Positions 22,409-32,292 of a stretch of DNA of 64,000 nucleotides are shown here, piece after piece; positions within the stretch are counted from its first letter, which is position 1; each line of letters begins with the position of its first letter. Source of the stretch: Megalobrama amblycephala (taxonomy: Eukaryota; Chordata; Actinopteri; Cypriniformes; Xenocyprididae). The notes below the pieces were generated by a model, which was given only the letters and a program-made list of their open reading frames with translations, did no database searches and was not told the origin of the DNA. The position numbers and the translations under genes are program-made. Location: assembly GCF_018812025.1 (NCBI RefSeq), contig NC_063061.1, positions 82,501-146,500 of the forward strand, given 5' to 3'.

Positions 22409-22686
22409 ATGACCTAAGTGAACTCTGCCACTTTTGTGGAGAGGCAGAAACATTTGAAGACACTGGAGGAGAGACTGAAACATTTGAAGACTCTGAAGTT
22501 CTTTGGGTAAGAGCATTTTTGGTTTGTAGTGCAAGTCAAGTAATATGAATGGACCATTGCTTTAAAACTGTTTGTTTCTTATGTTGACAGATTGCTTGTG
22601 ACTACTGCGGGCGGTGGTTCCACTTAAAATGTGTGGGCAATCCATCTACAGAGAAGGAATACAAATGTGTTTCTTGCAATAAATGA
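22409..22686 (+). pseudogene. PHD finger at Ginger C-terminus
   Basis: Exons 22409-22506 and 22591-22686 read DLSELCHFCGEAETFED and then IACDYCGRWFHLKCVG, ending EKEYKCVSCNK. C-x2-C, C-x2-C, H-x2-C, C-x2-C form the PHD zinc pattern; WFHLKC is its usual core. PHD fingers read histone tails, so it might steer insertion. The FEDTGGETETFEDS stretch is an internal short duplication. Polyadenylation AATAAA motifs follow at about 22678 and 22899. Confidence 0.85.
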
Positions 22687-23039
22687 CTCAGTTATGAAGC
22701 CTTTTGTTTTTTTTTTTGTTTTTTTTCCCCCTCAATTTTCACTTTGGGTAAACTCTTTTCTTTTATAAAATTTGCCATTTAAAATCACCTGTGAACTACC
22801 TGTGGTTCAAATAGGCCTGCAATGGAGGCTTCTGTACTAACCAAAGCCTTAATAAACATGGCATTAAAATCTGTAGTGCATTTTAAATTGGAAAAGGAAT
22901 AAAGATTTGAAGAGGAAAAAAAAAAAAAAAAAAAAAAACCTTCGAGGGGAAAAATAGTTTTTGAACCTTTTGGGTTCCCATGCTTGTGAAAAGGGGAACA
23001 CAGATTCTGAAGGGAACAATCAAATTTGCAATAATGCTA
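22687..23039 (+). other. Ginger 3' non-coding region with A-run
   Basis: It holds a T-run (22708-22727), an aataaagatttgaag polyadenylation-like site near 22899, and an A-run of about 23 at 22917-22939, then the right TIR. Confidence 0.6.
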
Positions 23040-23327
23040 AACGGTTATGAGGCATAAAGTTTGGACATAAGCTAATTTGTGTTGGCACAATTCAACTTTA
23101 TAAATTCAGGCATAATACATAAACTATGAACAAAGTCCAAGATTAATTTAATTCACAGAAATAAAACTGGACTGAATCATTTTATTACGCTACAGTGCAA
23201 GACATTTAAACGTAGCGCCAATATTTTTGTCCTCCTTCGCTTTCCGTCCATCCAGCGGTGTTTCATGGCGCATGCGCAGTCCGCAGGGGGAACACACATT
23301 CCAAAGGGAACAGAATCGACTGCAACA
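23040..23327 (-). repeat. Ginger right terminal inverted repeat
   Basis: Reverse complement of 16308-16590 (about 285 bp). The inner edge lies at atgaggcataaagtttgg. Confidence 0.85.
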
Positions 23328-23331
23328 CCGG

Positions 23332-23960
23332 CAAGCGACGCACTGAGAGTCTTGGCATTTTAAGAAAATGCCAATAAAATCTGCTCTTGCGTCCTCATTT
23401 TGAGAACGCTCATTCTCAATGAACACGGCTTGCAGGACGAAACCGGCAAGCGACGCGCTGAGAAATTCAGCAAACTCGGCAGAAATATGCTATATCAACT
23501 GAATATATATAACAGGTCTCACCCGAGACGGGGAGAGCGCCATGTTATAATTCTCAATGAACACGGCTTGCAGGGCAGAACCGGCAAGCGACGCGTAGAG
23601 AAACTCAGCAAACACAGCAGAAATATGATCTATTAAGTTGAGTATAGAACGAGTCGGGGAAGAGTGTCATGTCATTTCTCAATGAACATGGCTTGCAGGG
23701 GCGGGACCGGCAAGCTATGTGCATAGATTCGGCATTACAATAAACACCAGAGAAATGCACTATCAGATTGAAAATGTATCATGAGTCTCACCTAAGTCAG
23801 GGGAAAGCATCATGTCAAATTCAGCTGAGTGAGAATAAGCTCGCTCTCATGCTCTCGTAATGAGAGCACTCGTCCTTGACGAACGCGGTTTGCGGAGGCG
23901 AACCCGGCAAATGACTCATTCGGAGGCACGGCATTTTGAAGCAAACACCAGCGAGAATAT
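23332..23960 (-). repeat. DIRS gag-position tandem repeats (right block)
   Basis: At least three units share atgaacacggcttgcaggac/gg, aaccggcaagcgacgcg and ctcagcaaacacagcagaaa. Starts near 23417, 23558 and 23680. They continue the series cut by the Ginger element and give the empty-site sequence for its CCGG duplication. Confidence 0.7.
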
Positions 23961-24369
23961 AGAAAAATAAGCTCTGTACTCACCTGACAGAAGACGGCAG
24001 GGGATGAGCTGAACGAGTGCTCTCATATGCTGAAGGCGGCTTGTTGGCGGCGCGGTGAACAGCTGCTAGAGAGCGACGATCCGCAGAGCGAGAGATCGCT
24101 GTTTAAACGGCGGAGAAATTGTTCTTTTAAGCAATTAAAACCGCTAAAAATAGCTCTTTAAATTGCTCGCCGGATGGCGGCAAGGGAAGCGCTGAGAAAC
24201 CCGGAGACACGAAACGGGCGGCTCGAGAGCGGGCAGTCTGCGAGGGCGCCGGCGCTGCAGGTCCTCAGCTGGTCCGCTGCATTGCCTCTTCAACGGCAAG
24301 AAGAGCTCCTTCCAGCAGGTGAGAGAAGGCGTTCAGTCTCGAAGTTCAGCGAAGAGAAGTGTTGTCGTC

Positions 24370-24600
24370 GCTTAAGGAGATCGATCTGAAATCCTTTGGC
24401 AAAATGCTTGCTTAAATAGCCAGTCGTCCCGGCCATTTTGGCGGGCTTTGGCGCGCTGCATTGCCATAGGCTCGGGCAGCTCTGCCGCGCCGTCATTGGT
24501 TCAAAAAGTTTTCCAGTTTGAACCAATAGCCGTGCAGTTACACTGCGTTATTGAAAAAGGTGTTTCCCCATACGCAGTATGAAGTATCGAAAGGGACACC
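24370..24600 (-). promoter_or_regulatory. DIRS left terminal repeat with promoter
   Basis: On the minus strand it starts ccctttcgatacttcatact, then has two CCAAT/ATTGG-type boxes (about 24497 and 24525), a GC-rich stretch and a TATA-like tatttaagc (about 24412-24420). Downstream sequence aligns with the right repeat at 11800-11880. Confidence 0.65.
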
Positions 24601-24621
24601 TCAAGTACCCCAGTTTGGGAA

Positions 24622-25021
24622 CCACATGAAAAAAATACTATAGTAATTTATAGTAAATACTATAGTGTTTTTGAACCATACTATAGTAAAGTACTTAATT
24701 CCGTAATTAATTTGTTGTGTTAATTCTATTTTGCTGTGGTAATATAACAACTATAGTAGCCTAATATAAGCAAATTACTTTACCCAATACTGTACTAAGA
24801 TTTCTTCAGCTATTATACTACAATGAATACACAACAGTTTACTGTAGTAAAAACTAAAGTATACTATAGTATTTATTACAGGTGATCAGTTCACTAGCCT
24901 ATAGTTAATACTACAGTTTTCTGTCGCATTCATTAACAAAGTGTTGTGCTATAATATATACAGTATACTACAATTTAGCCAACTATATTTTAATATAGTA
25001 CTATAGCATTTTTTCATGTGG
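24622..25021. mobile_element. 400-bp MITE rich in actatagta motifs
   Basis: The left end CCACATGAAAAAAATACTAT and the right end ATAGCATTTTTTCATGTGG are inverted. The interior repeats tactatag on both strands. Non-coding. Confidence 0.7.
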
Positions 25022-26097
25022 AAAAAAGATAATTTGTAAGATTTTTATTTATTTATTTATTTATTTAAAAATATATAACATCGTCCCAAACAGCAAAGAC
25101 AGTGGGGTCCAAATGTCAGGATTCAAAATATAGTTTACACTGGAAATCAAAATCTAAATATTTGAAACAAAGAAAATTATAACATGAAATGAGGAAAATT
25201 CACTATTTCTAGTTTACTAATCAAATAGGCATATTTACGTCAAGGATATGTGAAACGGTCAGATTCTTACTACTATTTAAGAAAATAAAAATCATGATGG
25301 GTGTAATAATTTAACAAAAATGCAAAAACATTTCTTTCTTTATTTTTTGCAGTGGGACCCCCTCCTCACACATATATTTTTAAATAAGGATGAAAATAAT
25401 TATTAGATAAAAAAATAAATAAAGTATAAAAGATATTCCATACCTGAGAATAGTACCAGTGAAAACATGACTGTGGAGAAAAATTATGCATGTTTAATTG
25501 AAAAAAAATAAAAAATAAAAATATACATTTGCATAGGCTTAATTTGCAGGTGGACATGTCCACACCACTTTTTGAAACATCTCGTGGCATGTATATAATA
25601 CAAAAGAAACAATCTCTAGTAGTTGATTAGAAATTAGAACGTTTGTGTAAAATAAGAGACGATCTGACGCTGTAATGTATTTCTGAAATCATGCTGAGTG
25701 CTTGTTCCCGCTGTTATCAGTGGCGCAGCAGTGTTCTCTTGGCGCTCGTGCACACTGCTGCGCATTCTTCACACGGACGAGCGCTTCAAAATAGGCTGCA
25801 AAAAACGCTGTTGCGGAGTTCTGGTGAAATCACAAAACAAAATGCACACAAACCTGTCCCAAACCTGCACACAAAACAGTCACTGATTAACATCTTTGGT
25901 TAAAAAAATAAAATAAACTATACGAGGGAGGACTAGAACCCAAAGCTCTGGCACGCTTCTGCCTCCAGATATTTTTAAAGCGGATCTACATATTTATTCA
26001 CTAATGTAAATAAGCTCGAGACTAACAATAATACTATCACATTAAACACGAGTTCTGTCAATACATTTTGTGCATTTATTATTGTAGGCTACATTTC

Positions 26098-26100
<3 letters not shown>

Positions 26101-26128
<28 letters not shown>
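26101..26128. repeat. (AC)14 microsatellite
   Basis: Uninterrupted AC dinucleotides. Confidence 0.95.
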
Positions 26129-27264
26129 TCCTGTCCCACTAATTTTTAAAAGCAAAGTTACACCACTGTACATTTGTTAAAAAATAAATAAGTGCCAGTT
26201 TTGTCAAATATTTAGTTTACCGTAAAGACCTCTCGTGCTCGCCAGTTTCTGTGTGGTTTTATTGCAGCTCTCTTTATATAAAGCATAATGTGGGTGTGAC
26301 AATATTCTTTAAAACCACAAAACCTGCTAGGTGGCCTAAATTAGATACCAGTATAGTTTTTGTTTAGAAATGTACAAAATATAGATATAAACTATATGTA
26401 AACACAACTTAACATACTATTTTACACATAGTATGTTCTATAAAGAATCATATTGTCTTAAAGAACCGCTTTATGGTAAAATTGTTCTTTACCGCCTTTT
26501 TGTTTTATTTCTTTTTTCTTTTTATCTATAACTGTCAATTGATTATTCTGTTGATTCTATTGATTTTATCGAGCTCAACTATCCGACACTTTCTCAACAG
26601 GTAATTGATATCCTTCTTAAAATGTCTACAGATGTTAACGTTTCAATTGCAATGTGGTTTTCTCAGTTATATCTATGTCTAAAGATGAATTTAAATATCA
26701 GTCTTTGTGTCATGATTATCTTAATAAAGAAATATGACACATAATGACTTTAACAGTTGGAACAGTTTTAATGAATGAAAGTGATTTTTTTAGAATTTTG
26801 CCTGTTTACTTGAACCTAGTGGCAAAGTTTATAATCTGGCCCATCAGTATTAACAAAGCTTTTCTTCTGCACTTGTTTTACATATTTAACTTTCTGTTGA
26901 TCAAAACATTGCCCACCACTTCCCTTTGCATTTATTTTTCATAGATATTTTCTGACTGCTCTGTAATTTTTTAATAGTGATTTTATGATACATGATAAAT
27001 TATCATTGTGGCTGAATGTTTTTTAAAAGAGAAAGCAGACATCTGAACATAACACAGAACCAGACGTACAAGTTAATGGATGGTTTAAAAAAATCCTGTA
27101 TGTTCACATTTTACTGGCTATTGTATAAAAAATCAGCAAAAATAGGACCGAAGCACGCACATCAGTGGCAAAAAAAAAAAAAATGCTCAGGATTGGGTGC
27201 TTGACAAAGGAAATGATAAAAAAAAACTGAAAAGTCGGCACACTAAGGCTCAAAAAAAAAAAAA

Positions 27265-27345
27265 AAAACAAGGATGCACTATGGGAAGAAGGCAAGCCGG
27301 CAGAGGCAGTGTGATGCTTTGGGCAATGTTTTATTGTTTTATTAT
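27265..27345 (+). pseudogene. Transposase fragment, possibly Tc1/mariner
   Basis: MGRRQAGRGSVMLWAMF resembles the GGGSVMVWG block before the second catalytic Asp in Tc1 transposases. Surrounding frames are broken by A-runs. Only this short match is seen. Confidence 0.4.
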
Positions 27346-28439
27346 TTTATTATATTGTTATTTGAATGGAAGTTTCCTCTCTCCATCTCAGTAATGGATG
27401 ACTTCTACTTTGCCAAGTGGTTAGCCTATGTTTTTATGAATCATTATACATGCTCATATGTACAGGAGGACAAGATTAGTTTGTGAGGTGTTAGTTGTAG
27501 GGAGCTGTCTGAAGTTTACTAAAAAATAAATGTAAGGTGAAATACCTGATGCTCTGAGATAGGTGTGTCATCGAACTTGCTTGTCACGCAACATTTTTTT
27601 ATTTTTTTCTTTATTAAAGTTCCTGTAAAGCAATGTGTTCTGTGTTTGTCACGCCACAGAAAAATGTGTTATTAACCACCCAGCCAAATCTGAATGATTA
27701 AAAAAACCATAAAGTAAATGAAATAAGTTATTAAAATCTTGAAAAACAAAGCAGTATTCTCTGCTCTCAAACGCTGGGGGCGTGTCAACAAAACAGGCTA
27801 TAAACAAAAGAATCACCTTAGAGGGTTGCACAATTTAGTAGAGTTACTGTGATTTACATACTAATTATGACATAAGCACACAATGCAACTTACACTCATT
27901 GGTGGGCACCAGTGGTACACAGTTTTCCAGAAACACTGTTGCTGCGATTTTTTTCCAATCCATGGCAGTAAAGGCGGTGCAACTATAATGATCAGTGCTC
28001 GGTGGCTCCAGTGCGTCATCAACAGTTATTAGGCTTGTTCGACTTCATGCAGCGCTGCACAGACCGATTGTTGGCTGACTTGAAGCAGTGCATGCCGGTT
28101 AGAAATTTTGTCCGACTTGAGACAGCGCCGACGCCATGAGACTGTGACGTATGGCTTCAAATTACTACAAATCAGACCTTTAGTTTGACTAATGCTCAAA
28201 AATCTGTATTTTTAGAACAGTTAAAGCTCTATTCATGTAGTCGTGATGTTATATTGTGTCATGTTTATCAAAATAAAACTGATAAAATACATAGACCCCA
28301 CTACATTGGTATTTAAATAATATATGCTTGTGTTGAACTTTATACTTGTAAAAAAAGCATGTAAGTAATACATAAAGTATTGAATGTAAATGTCTTTGAA
28401 ATATCAGTATATTTGTGAAATATTGCATTTATCTGCATA

Positions 28440-29968
28440 CAGGTGCTGGTCATATAATTAGAATATCATCAAAAAGTTCATTTTTTTATTGTAAATTATT
28501 TTTAAAAATGAAACTTTCATATATTCTAGATTCCCTACATGTAAAGTAAAACATTTCAAAAGTTTTTTTTACATTTTGATGATTAGAGCGTACAGCTCAT
28601 GAAAGTCCAAAATCCAGTATCTCAAAATATTAGAATATTTCCTAAGATCAATCAAAAAATGGATTTTCAAAACAGAAAAGTTCAAGTTCTTTAAAGTATG
28701 TTCATTTGTACATTCAATACTTGGTCGGCAGCACATATTACAGCAAATGACTTGCTTCTAGCACAAATTACAGCATCAGTGAAGTGTGGCATGGAAGTGA
28801 TCATCCTGTGGCACTGCTGAGGCACTATTGAGCCTTCAGATCATCTGTATATTGTTGGATCGACTGTTTCTCATCTTTCTCTTGAAAATATCCCATAGAT
28901 TCAGGGGTCAGGCATGTTGGCTGGCCAATAAAGCACAGTAATATCATGGTCAGCAAACCACTTGGAAATGGTTTTTGCACTGTGGGCAGGTGCTAAAGTC
29001 CTGCTGGAAAAGGAAATCAGCATCTCCATAAAGCTTGTCAGCAGATGGAAGCATAAAGTGCTCCAAAATCTCCTGGAAGATGGCTGCATTGACTTTGCAC
29101 TTGATAAAACACAATGGACCAACACCAGCAGACGTCACGGCCCAAATCATTACTAACTTCAGAAACTTCCCACTAGACTTCAGGCAGCTTGGATTCTGTG
29201 CCTCTCCAGTCTTCCTTCAGACTCTGGAACCATGATTTCAACATGAAATGCAAAATTTACTTTCATCTGAAAAGAGGACTTTCGACCACTGTTCACTGTC
29301 CAGTTCTTTTTCTCCTTAGCCCAGGTAAGATGCTTCTGATGTTGTTTCTGTTTCAGAAGTGGCTTGGTAGTCCTTTTCCTGAAGATGTCTGAGTGTGGTG
29401 GCTCTTGATGCGCTGACTCCGGCTTCATTCGACTCATTGTGAAGCTCTCCCAAGTGTCTGAATTGGCTTTACTTGACAGTATTCTCAAGCTTGTGGTCAT
29501 CCCTGTTGCTTGTGCACCTTTGCCTACCCAATTTCTTCCTTCTAGTCAACTTTGCATTTAATATGCTTTGATATTTCACTCTGTAAACAGCCACCACATT
29601 CAGTAATGACCATCTGTGACTTACTCTCTTTGTGGAGGCTGTCAATGATTGTCTCCTGGACCATTGCCAAGTCAGCAGTCTTCCCCATTAGTGTGGTTTC
29701 AAAGAACAAGGATTTATACTGTAGGGATGGTCATTTAATGAAACTCAAATGTAAATATTCTAATATTTTGAGATACTGGATTTTGGACTTTCATGAGCTG
29801 TACTTTCTAATCAACAAATAAAAAAAAAAAAATAAAAAAAAAAAACTTTTGAAATGTTTTACTTTACATGTAGGGAATCTAGAATAAATGAAAGTTTCAT
29901 TTTTTAAAATCATTTACAATAAAAAAATGAACTTTTTCACGATATTCTAATTATATGACCAGCACCTG
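28440..29968 (-). mobile_element. Tc1/mariner transposon with TA duplication
   Basis: The termini CAGGTGCTGGTCATATAATT and AATTATATGACCAGCACCTG are perfect inverted ends, flanked by TA on both sides (28438-28439, 29969-29970). The repeats run about 130 bp inward (gttttactttacatgtaggg). The interior holds a broken minus-strand transposase. Confidence 0.92.
28860..29500 (-). pseudogene. Tc1-type transposase pseudogene
   Basis: The minus strand reads TTKPLLKQKQHQKHLTWAKE, then, in shifted frames, SGAGVGPLCFIKCKVNAAIF, ADFLFQQDFSTCPQCK and DHDITVLYWPANMPDP. These match the Tc1 order: the region before the first Asp, AGVG...NA..., FQQD (second Asp) and W-P...PD. Several frameshifts are needed to join them, so it is dead. 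Confidence 0.82.
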
Positions 29969-30312
29969 TATTTACCTACTTTAGTGTTAGAGGAGGGGCC
30001 TTCCTCTGTGGCAATAAAAAAAAAAATCCTGAACACAGAATTCGTGAAAAACTGTTTAACGGTCTAACTCCACAATTCAGTAGTACATAGTTCACAGTCT
30101 TTGTAATGTGTTTCAGCAATACATTTGTAACATTTTTGATGTTTAGAAACAATTCTCAGAATTGACTATACAGGGAATGTTGCAGTTTCAAAACAAGATG
30201 AGCTCTACTAACAGCATATGTGACATAGTTTCAATTGTCACAGACATATCTGACAAATCTAACCCATCCTGCTCATCAGTTCACTCGTGAATGTTTTGCT
30301 GGGGTTAGGGCC

Positions 30313-30903
30313 TTAAAGGCACAATATGTAAGATTTTTAAAATATCTAAACACCATAGCAAAGTGTTATATATTTTGTTGACACGTGTATTTGCATTTTC
30401 TCAAATGTTTCCAGCAATGTTTAAATCTAGAGAAATTCACGATTTTAACCAGTGTAACATCCCTCCTTATTGTCACTGGCATCATGTCTGCGTTATCTTC
30501 AATTTCCCCTTTTACTGTCATAGAAATCAAGGCAACACAGAGAGTTTAATGAAAAAATGCGGAAGTGGTAAAACTGTGCTGAGTTACTCGACCATTTAAT
30601 TCAACAAATAAAGTGACATGTATGAGTAGTAATTTAGCATTAAATATTACGTTACTTGTGGCCAATCCATTAGAATGAAATACAATCATGTGTTTAAATG
30701 TAACAGCTATAAAAATTGACTTATTTGCGACTTAATTTCATTACCTCATCCATGAACATGATCGTCGGATTGATTTCCATCGGCAGTGGAGGTGAAAAAC
30801 TCCCATCATTCCACACTCCTTCACAGCAACATCAAGCCATGGCTTTGTTATTGTTTTGAATAAGCGACCTCTAGCATCAAAAATGACATACTGTGCCTTT
30901 AAA
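30313..30903. mobile_element. TTAA-type MITE
   Basis: Ends TTAAAGGCACAATATGTAAG and ATGACATACTGTGCCTTTAA-like are imperfect inverted repeats. Its TTTAAA right edge is shared with the start of the next element at 30898. Confidence 0.7.
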
Positions 30904-31230
30904 GGGGTGGTTGATTATAATTTCAATTTTTTTACTTTAGTTAGTGTGCAATGTTGCTTTTTGTGCATAAACAACATTGCATTACCAATGTAAAAAGAAT
31001 GCATGAAATAATCTTCTCCAAACCACTGTTTAGGCATAGCTTTAGCTGTATCAGAACCTCTTTTAGGTGCCATTTTCATATAGCTTCGAACAATTTCTCT
31101 TGGCCGCCCTCTTGTATATCTTTCAATAAAATACAAGCAATCGCATTTGTTATTTGTTTTCTCCTCTACACAATGTTTAAAAGCTTTGGTGAACAAACTG
31201 AATTGCAGTTTAAGACATTAAATTTGTAAG
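30898..31230. mobile_element. Second TTAAAGGGGTGGTT-family element with gag-like cargo (truncated)
   Basis: The left end ttaaaggggtggttgattat, then ttactttagttagtgtgcaa, matches the left end of 9792-11022. The interior differs and encodes a gag-like fragment on the minus strand. No matching right end was found, so the extent is approximate. Confidence 0.55.
30975..31196 (-). pseudogene. Retroelement gag-like (DUF1759-type) fragment
   Basis: The minus frame reads CLYFIERYTRGRPREIVRSY, then ERG-like PKRGSDTAKAMPKQWFGEDY. The pattern of Y-x-x-G-x-P/A-REIV...-RA...L...FG.-Y resembles the gag-side domain of BEL/Pao-like elements and related domesticated genes. It is an isolated piece with no protease or RT beside it. 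Confidence 0.45.
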
Positions 31231-32218
31231 CACATACCACAAGACACTTCTCTTTAAAAATATAAATGAGACTAGCATTCAGCTGCGCTGAAACTGTAAT
31301 TTTGACCTTCAACCGTTTGGGGTCTATTGAAGTCCACTATAAGGAGAATAATGTTTTCATCAAAAACCTTAATTTCTTTTCAACTGAAGAAAGAAAGACA
31401 TGACTAACTTTCCTGCTCTCAGCAGAAAATACAGAGAGTACAGTTTAGACATGATTTCTCTAAAAATAATGATACATTTTACACAGATTTCATTCAAGCG
31501 AAAAATTTAAGTTATGATCAGAGATTTACATTCATACCAAACAAGGCACACTTTCAATCAACCATTCAATAGTTAAAACAATTACATGAATTGTGAGTGT
31601 TCTAAGCATAACTAGTTACATGTATAATGTGTAGACATTATATAGAATTGTGCAGTTGATTCTATGTTTGATAAGTCAATTTAGAGTTGTTTTGGTTTGT
31701 AGACTGAATGGAGCCGCAAATGACAGATTCTCTGATTTTGGGTCCTGCGTGTTGATTTGGGATCTTCAGTGTTGAGATGAGTTTTGTATGGAGTTATGTT
31801 TGAACGAATCATCTGGAAGATTATTTTGTGTGGTTGCAATTTTTGCATCAATATCCATTTGTTCCTTACTCTGTGTGAGCGAAAAATGTGGCTTTTTCCG
31901 TTTCAAGCCTAATGCGAGGCACCGAGGCATTAGATTTGGTGGAGCATGAACTGTGGCAGCTACTTTTGTGGCATTAAGTGCAATTCCACATTTAAAACGC
32001 AATCATTGGGTTGGCAGCACAATCACATTCTTCCTGTAGCTTATCCAATCATTTATTTACCAAAGTGATGAATTCCACAATTTGCATCATTTTTGCTTTG
32101 AACCATGTTTCATGACTGTCCTTCATGTGTAAACCACATGTATAAACCGTGAGTTGCTGTCAATTTGTGTTGTTTTTGTTTTGGTTTATTTTCATAAAAA
32201 AATACATTGTACAAAATA
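31231..32218. other. Non-coding interval
   Basis: No gene is seen. 31318-31400 (gggtctattgaagtccacta) looks like part of a common TTAGTTCAC-type MITE, without its ends. Confidence 0.45.
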
Positions 32219-32287
32219 CATCTAGTTCTTAAACCCAGACAGCAACATAGTGTAATCCACATGCTGCCTGGGTTTAAGAACTAGATG
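32219..32287. repeat. Compact hairpin, 26-bp stem with 17-nt loop
   Basis: The left arm 32219-32244 (catctagttcttaaacccag + acagca) and right arm 32262-32287 pair over 26 bp with one mismatch. Loop: acatagtgtaatccaca. It abuts the MITE at 32293. It could be a miRNA-like precursor or a tiny foldback element. Confidence 0.75.
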
Positions 32288-32292
32288 CAGTT

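Larger units (their letters stand above)
17046..22686 (+). pseudogene. Ginger transposase gene: integrase + Ulp1-like protease + PHD finger, spliced, disrupted
   Basis: Exons read from GT-AG sites and frame: 17046-17199, 17422-17657, 17753-17825, 17916-18149, 18268-18374, 18475-18643, 18726-about 18750 joined past the L2 to 20501-21123, 21227-21342, 21429-21551, 21710-about 21788, about 21873-21964, 22042-22147, 22229-22334, 22409-22506, 22591-22686 (stop TGA). The start is ATG GAT CCG (MDPKMFEEIMSY). Domain order: HHCC zinc binding, DDE integrase core, GPY/F-like C-terminus, Pro/Ser-rich linker, Ulp1-like protease, PHD finger. Damage: L2 insertion in exon 7, poly-Lys-coding A-runs, and frame trouble at an A-run near 21892. 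A Gypsy retrotransposon is excluded by TIRs, introns and no RT. Confidence 0.85.
16308..23327 (+). mobile_element. Ginger-type DNA transposon (7,020 bp) with 4-bp CCGG duplication
   Basis: It starts TGTTGCAGTCGATTCTGTTC and ends GAACAGAATCGACTGCAACA; the inverted repeats extend about 280 bp inward (to about 16590 and from about 23040). CCGG lies at 16304-16307 and 23328-23331. TGTNR termini and 4-bp duplications are known for Ginger elements. Joined flanks read ggggCCGGcaagcgacgc, which matches intact DIRS repeat units nearby, so both ends are exact. It carries a spliced integrase-protease-PHD gene (17046-22686), now broken by an L2 LINE and by A-runs. Confidence 0.92.
11788..24600 (-). mobile_element. 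DIRS-type retrotransposon (degenerate, with three nested insertions)
   Basis: Read on the minus strand the order is left terminal repeat (about 24380-24600), gag-position tandem repeats, RT (about 15000-14500), RNase H (about 14060-13725), tyrosine recombinase (13489-12169), internal complementary region (about 12000-11915) and right inverted terminal repeat (about 11905-11788). That is the DIRS1 order and terminal architecture: integration by a tyrosine recombinase, with no integrase and no LTRs. All coding parts carry stops or frameshifts. Later insertions are a Harbinger-like MITE, a hAT MITE and a Ginger transposon; without them the element is about 4.7 kb. Confidence 0.85.
25022..28439. 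other. Intergenic AT-rich DNA with fragments only
   Basis: No gene is recognised. Open frames near 25691-25903 and 26744-26944 lack any family resemblance. It includes an AC microsatellite, A-runs at 27169-27183 and 27252-27268, a Tc1-like scrap, and at 28040-28140 a GC-richer segment (cagcgctgcacagaccgatt) that may be the end of an unidentified DNA transposon. Confidence 0.5.

Noticed and set aside
16308..23327. Gypsy-type LTR retrotransposon
   Set aside because: The integrase is Gypsy-like, but there are inverted rather than direct long ends, introns, a TGTNR terminus with 4-bp duplication, and no RT other than that of the nested L2.
25691..25903. 70-codon ORF as a small gene
   Set aside because: No conserved motif, two overlapping frames equally open, no splice or polyadenylation context.
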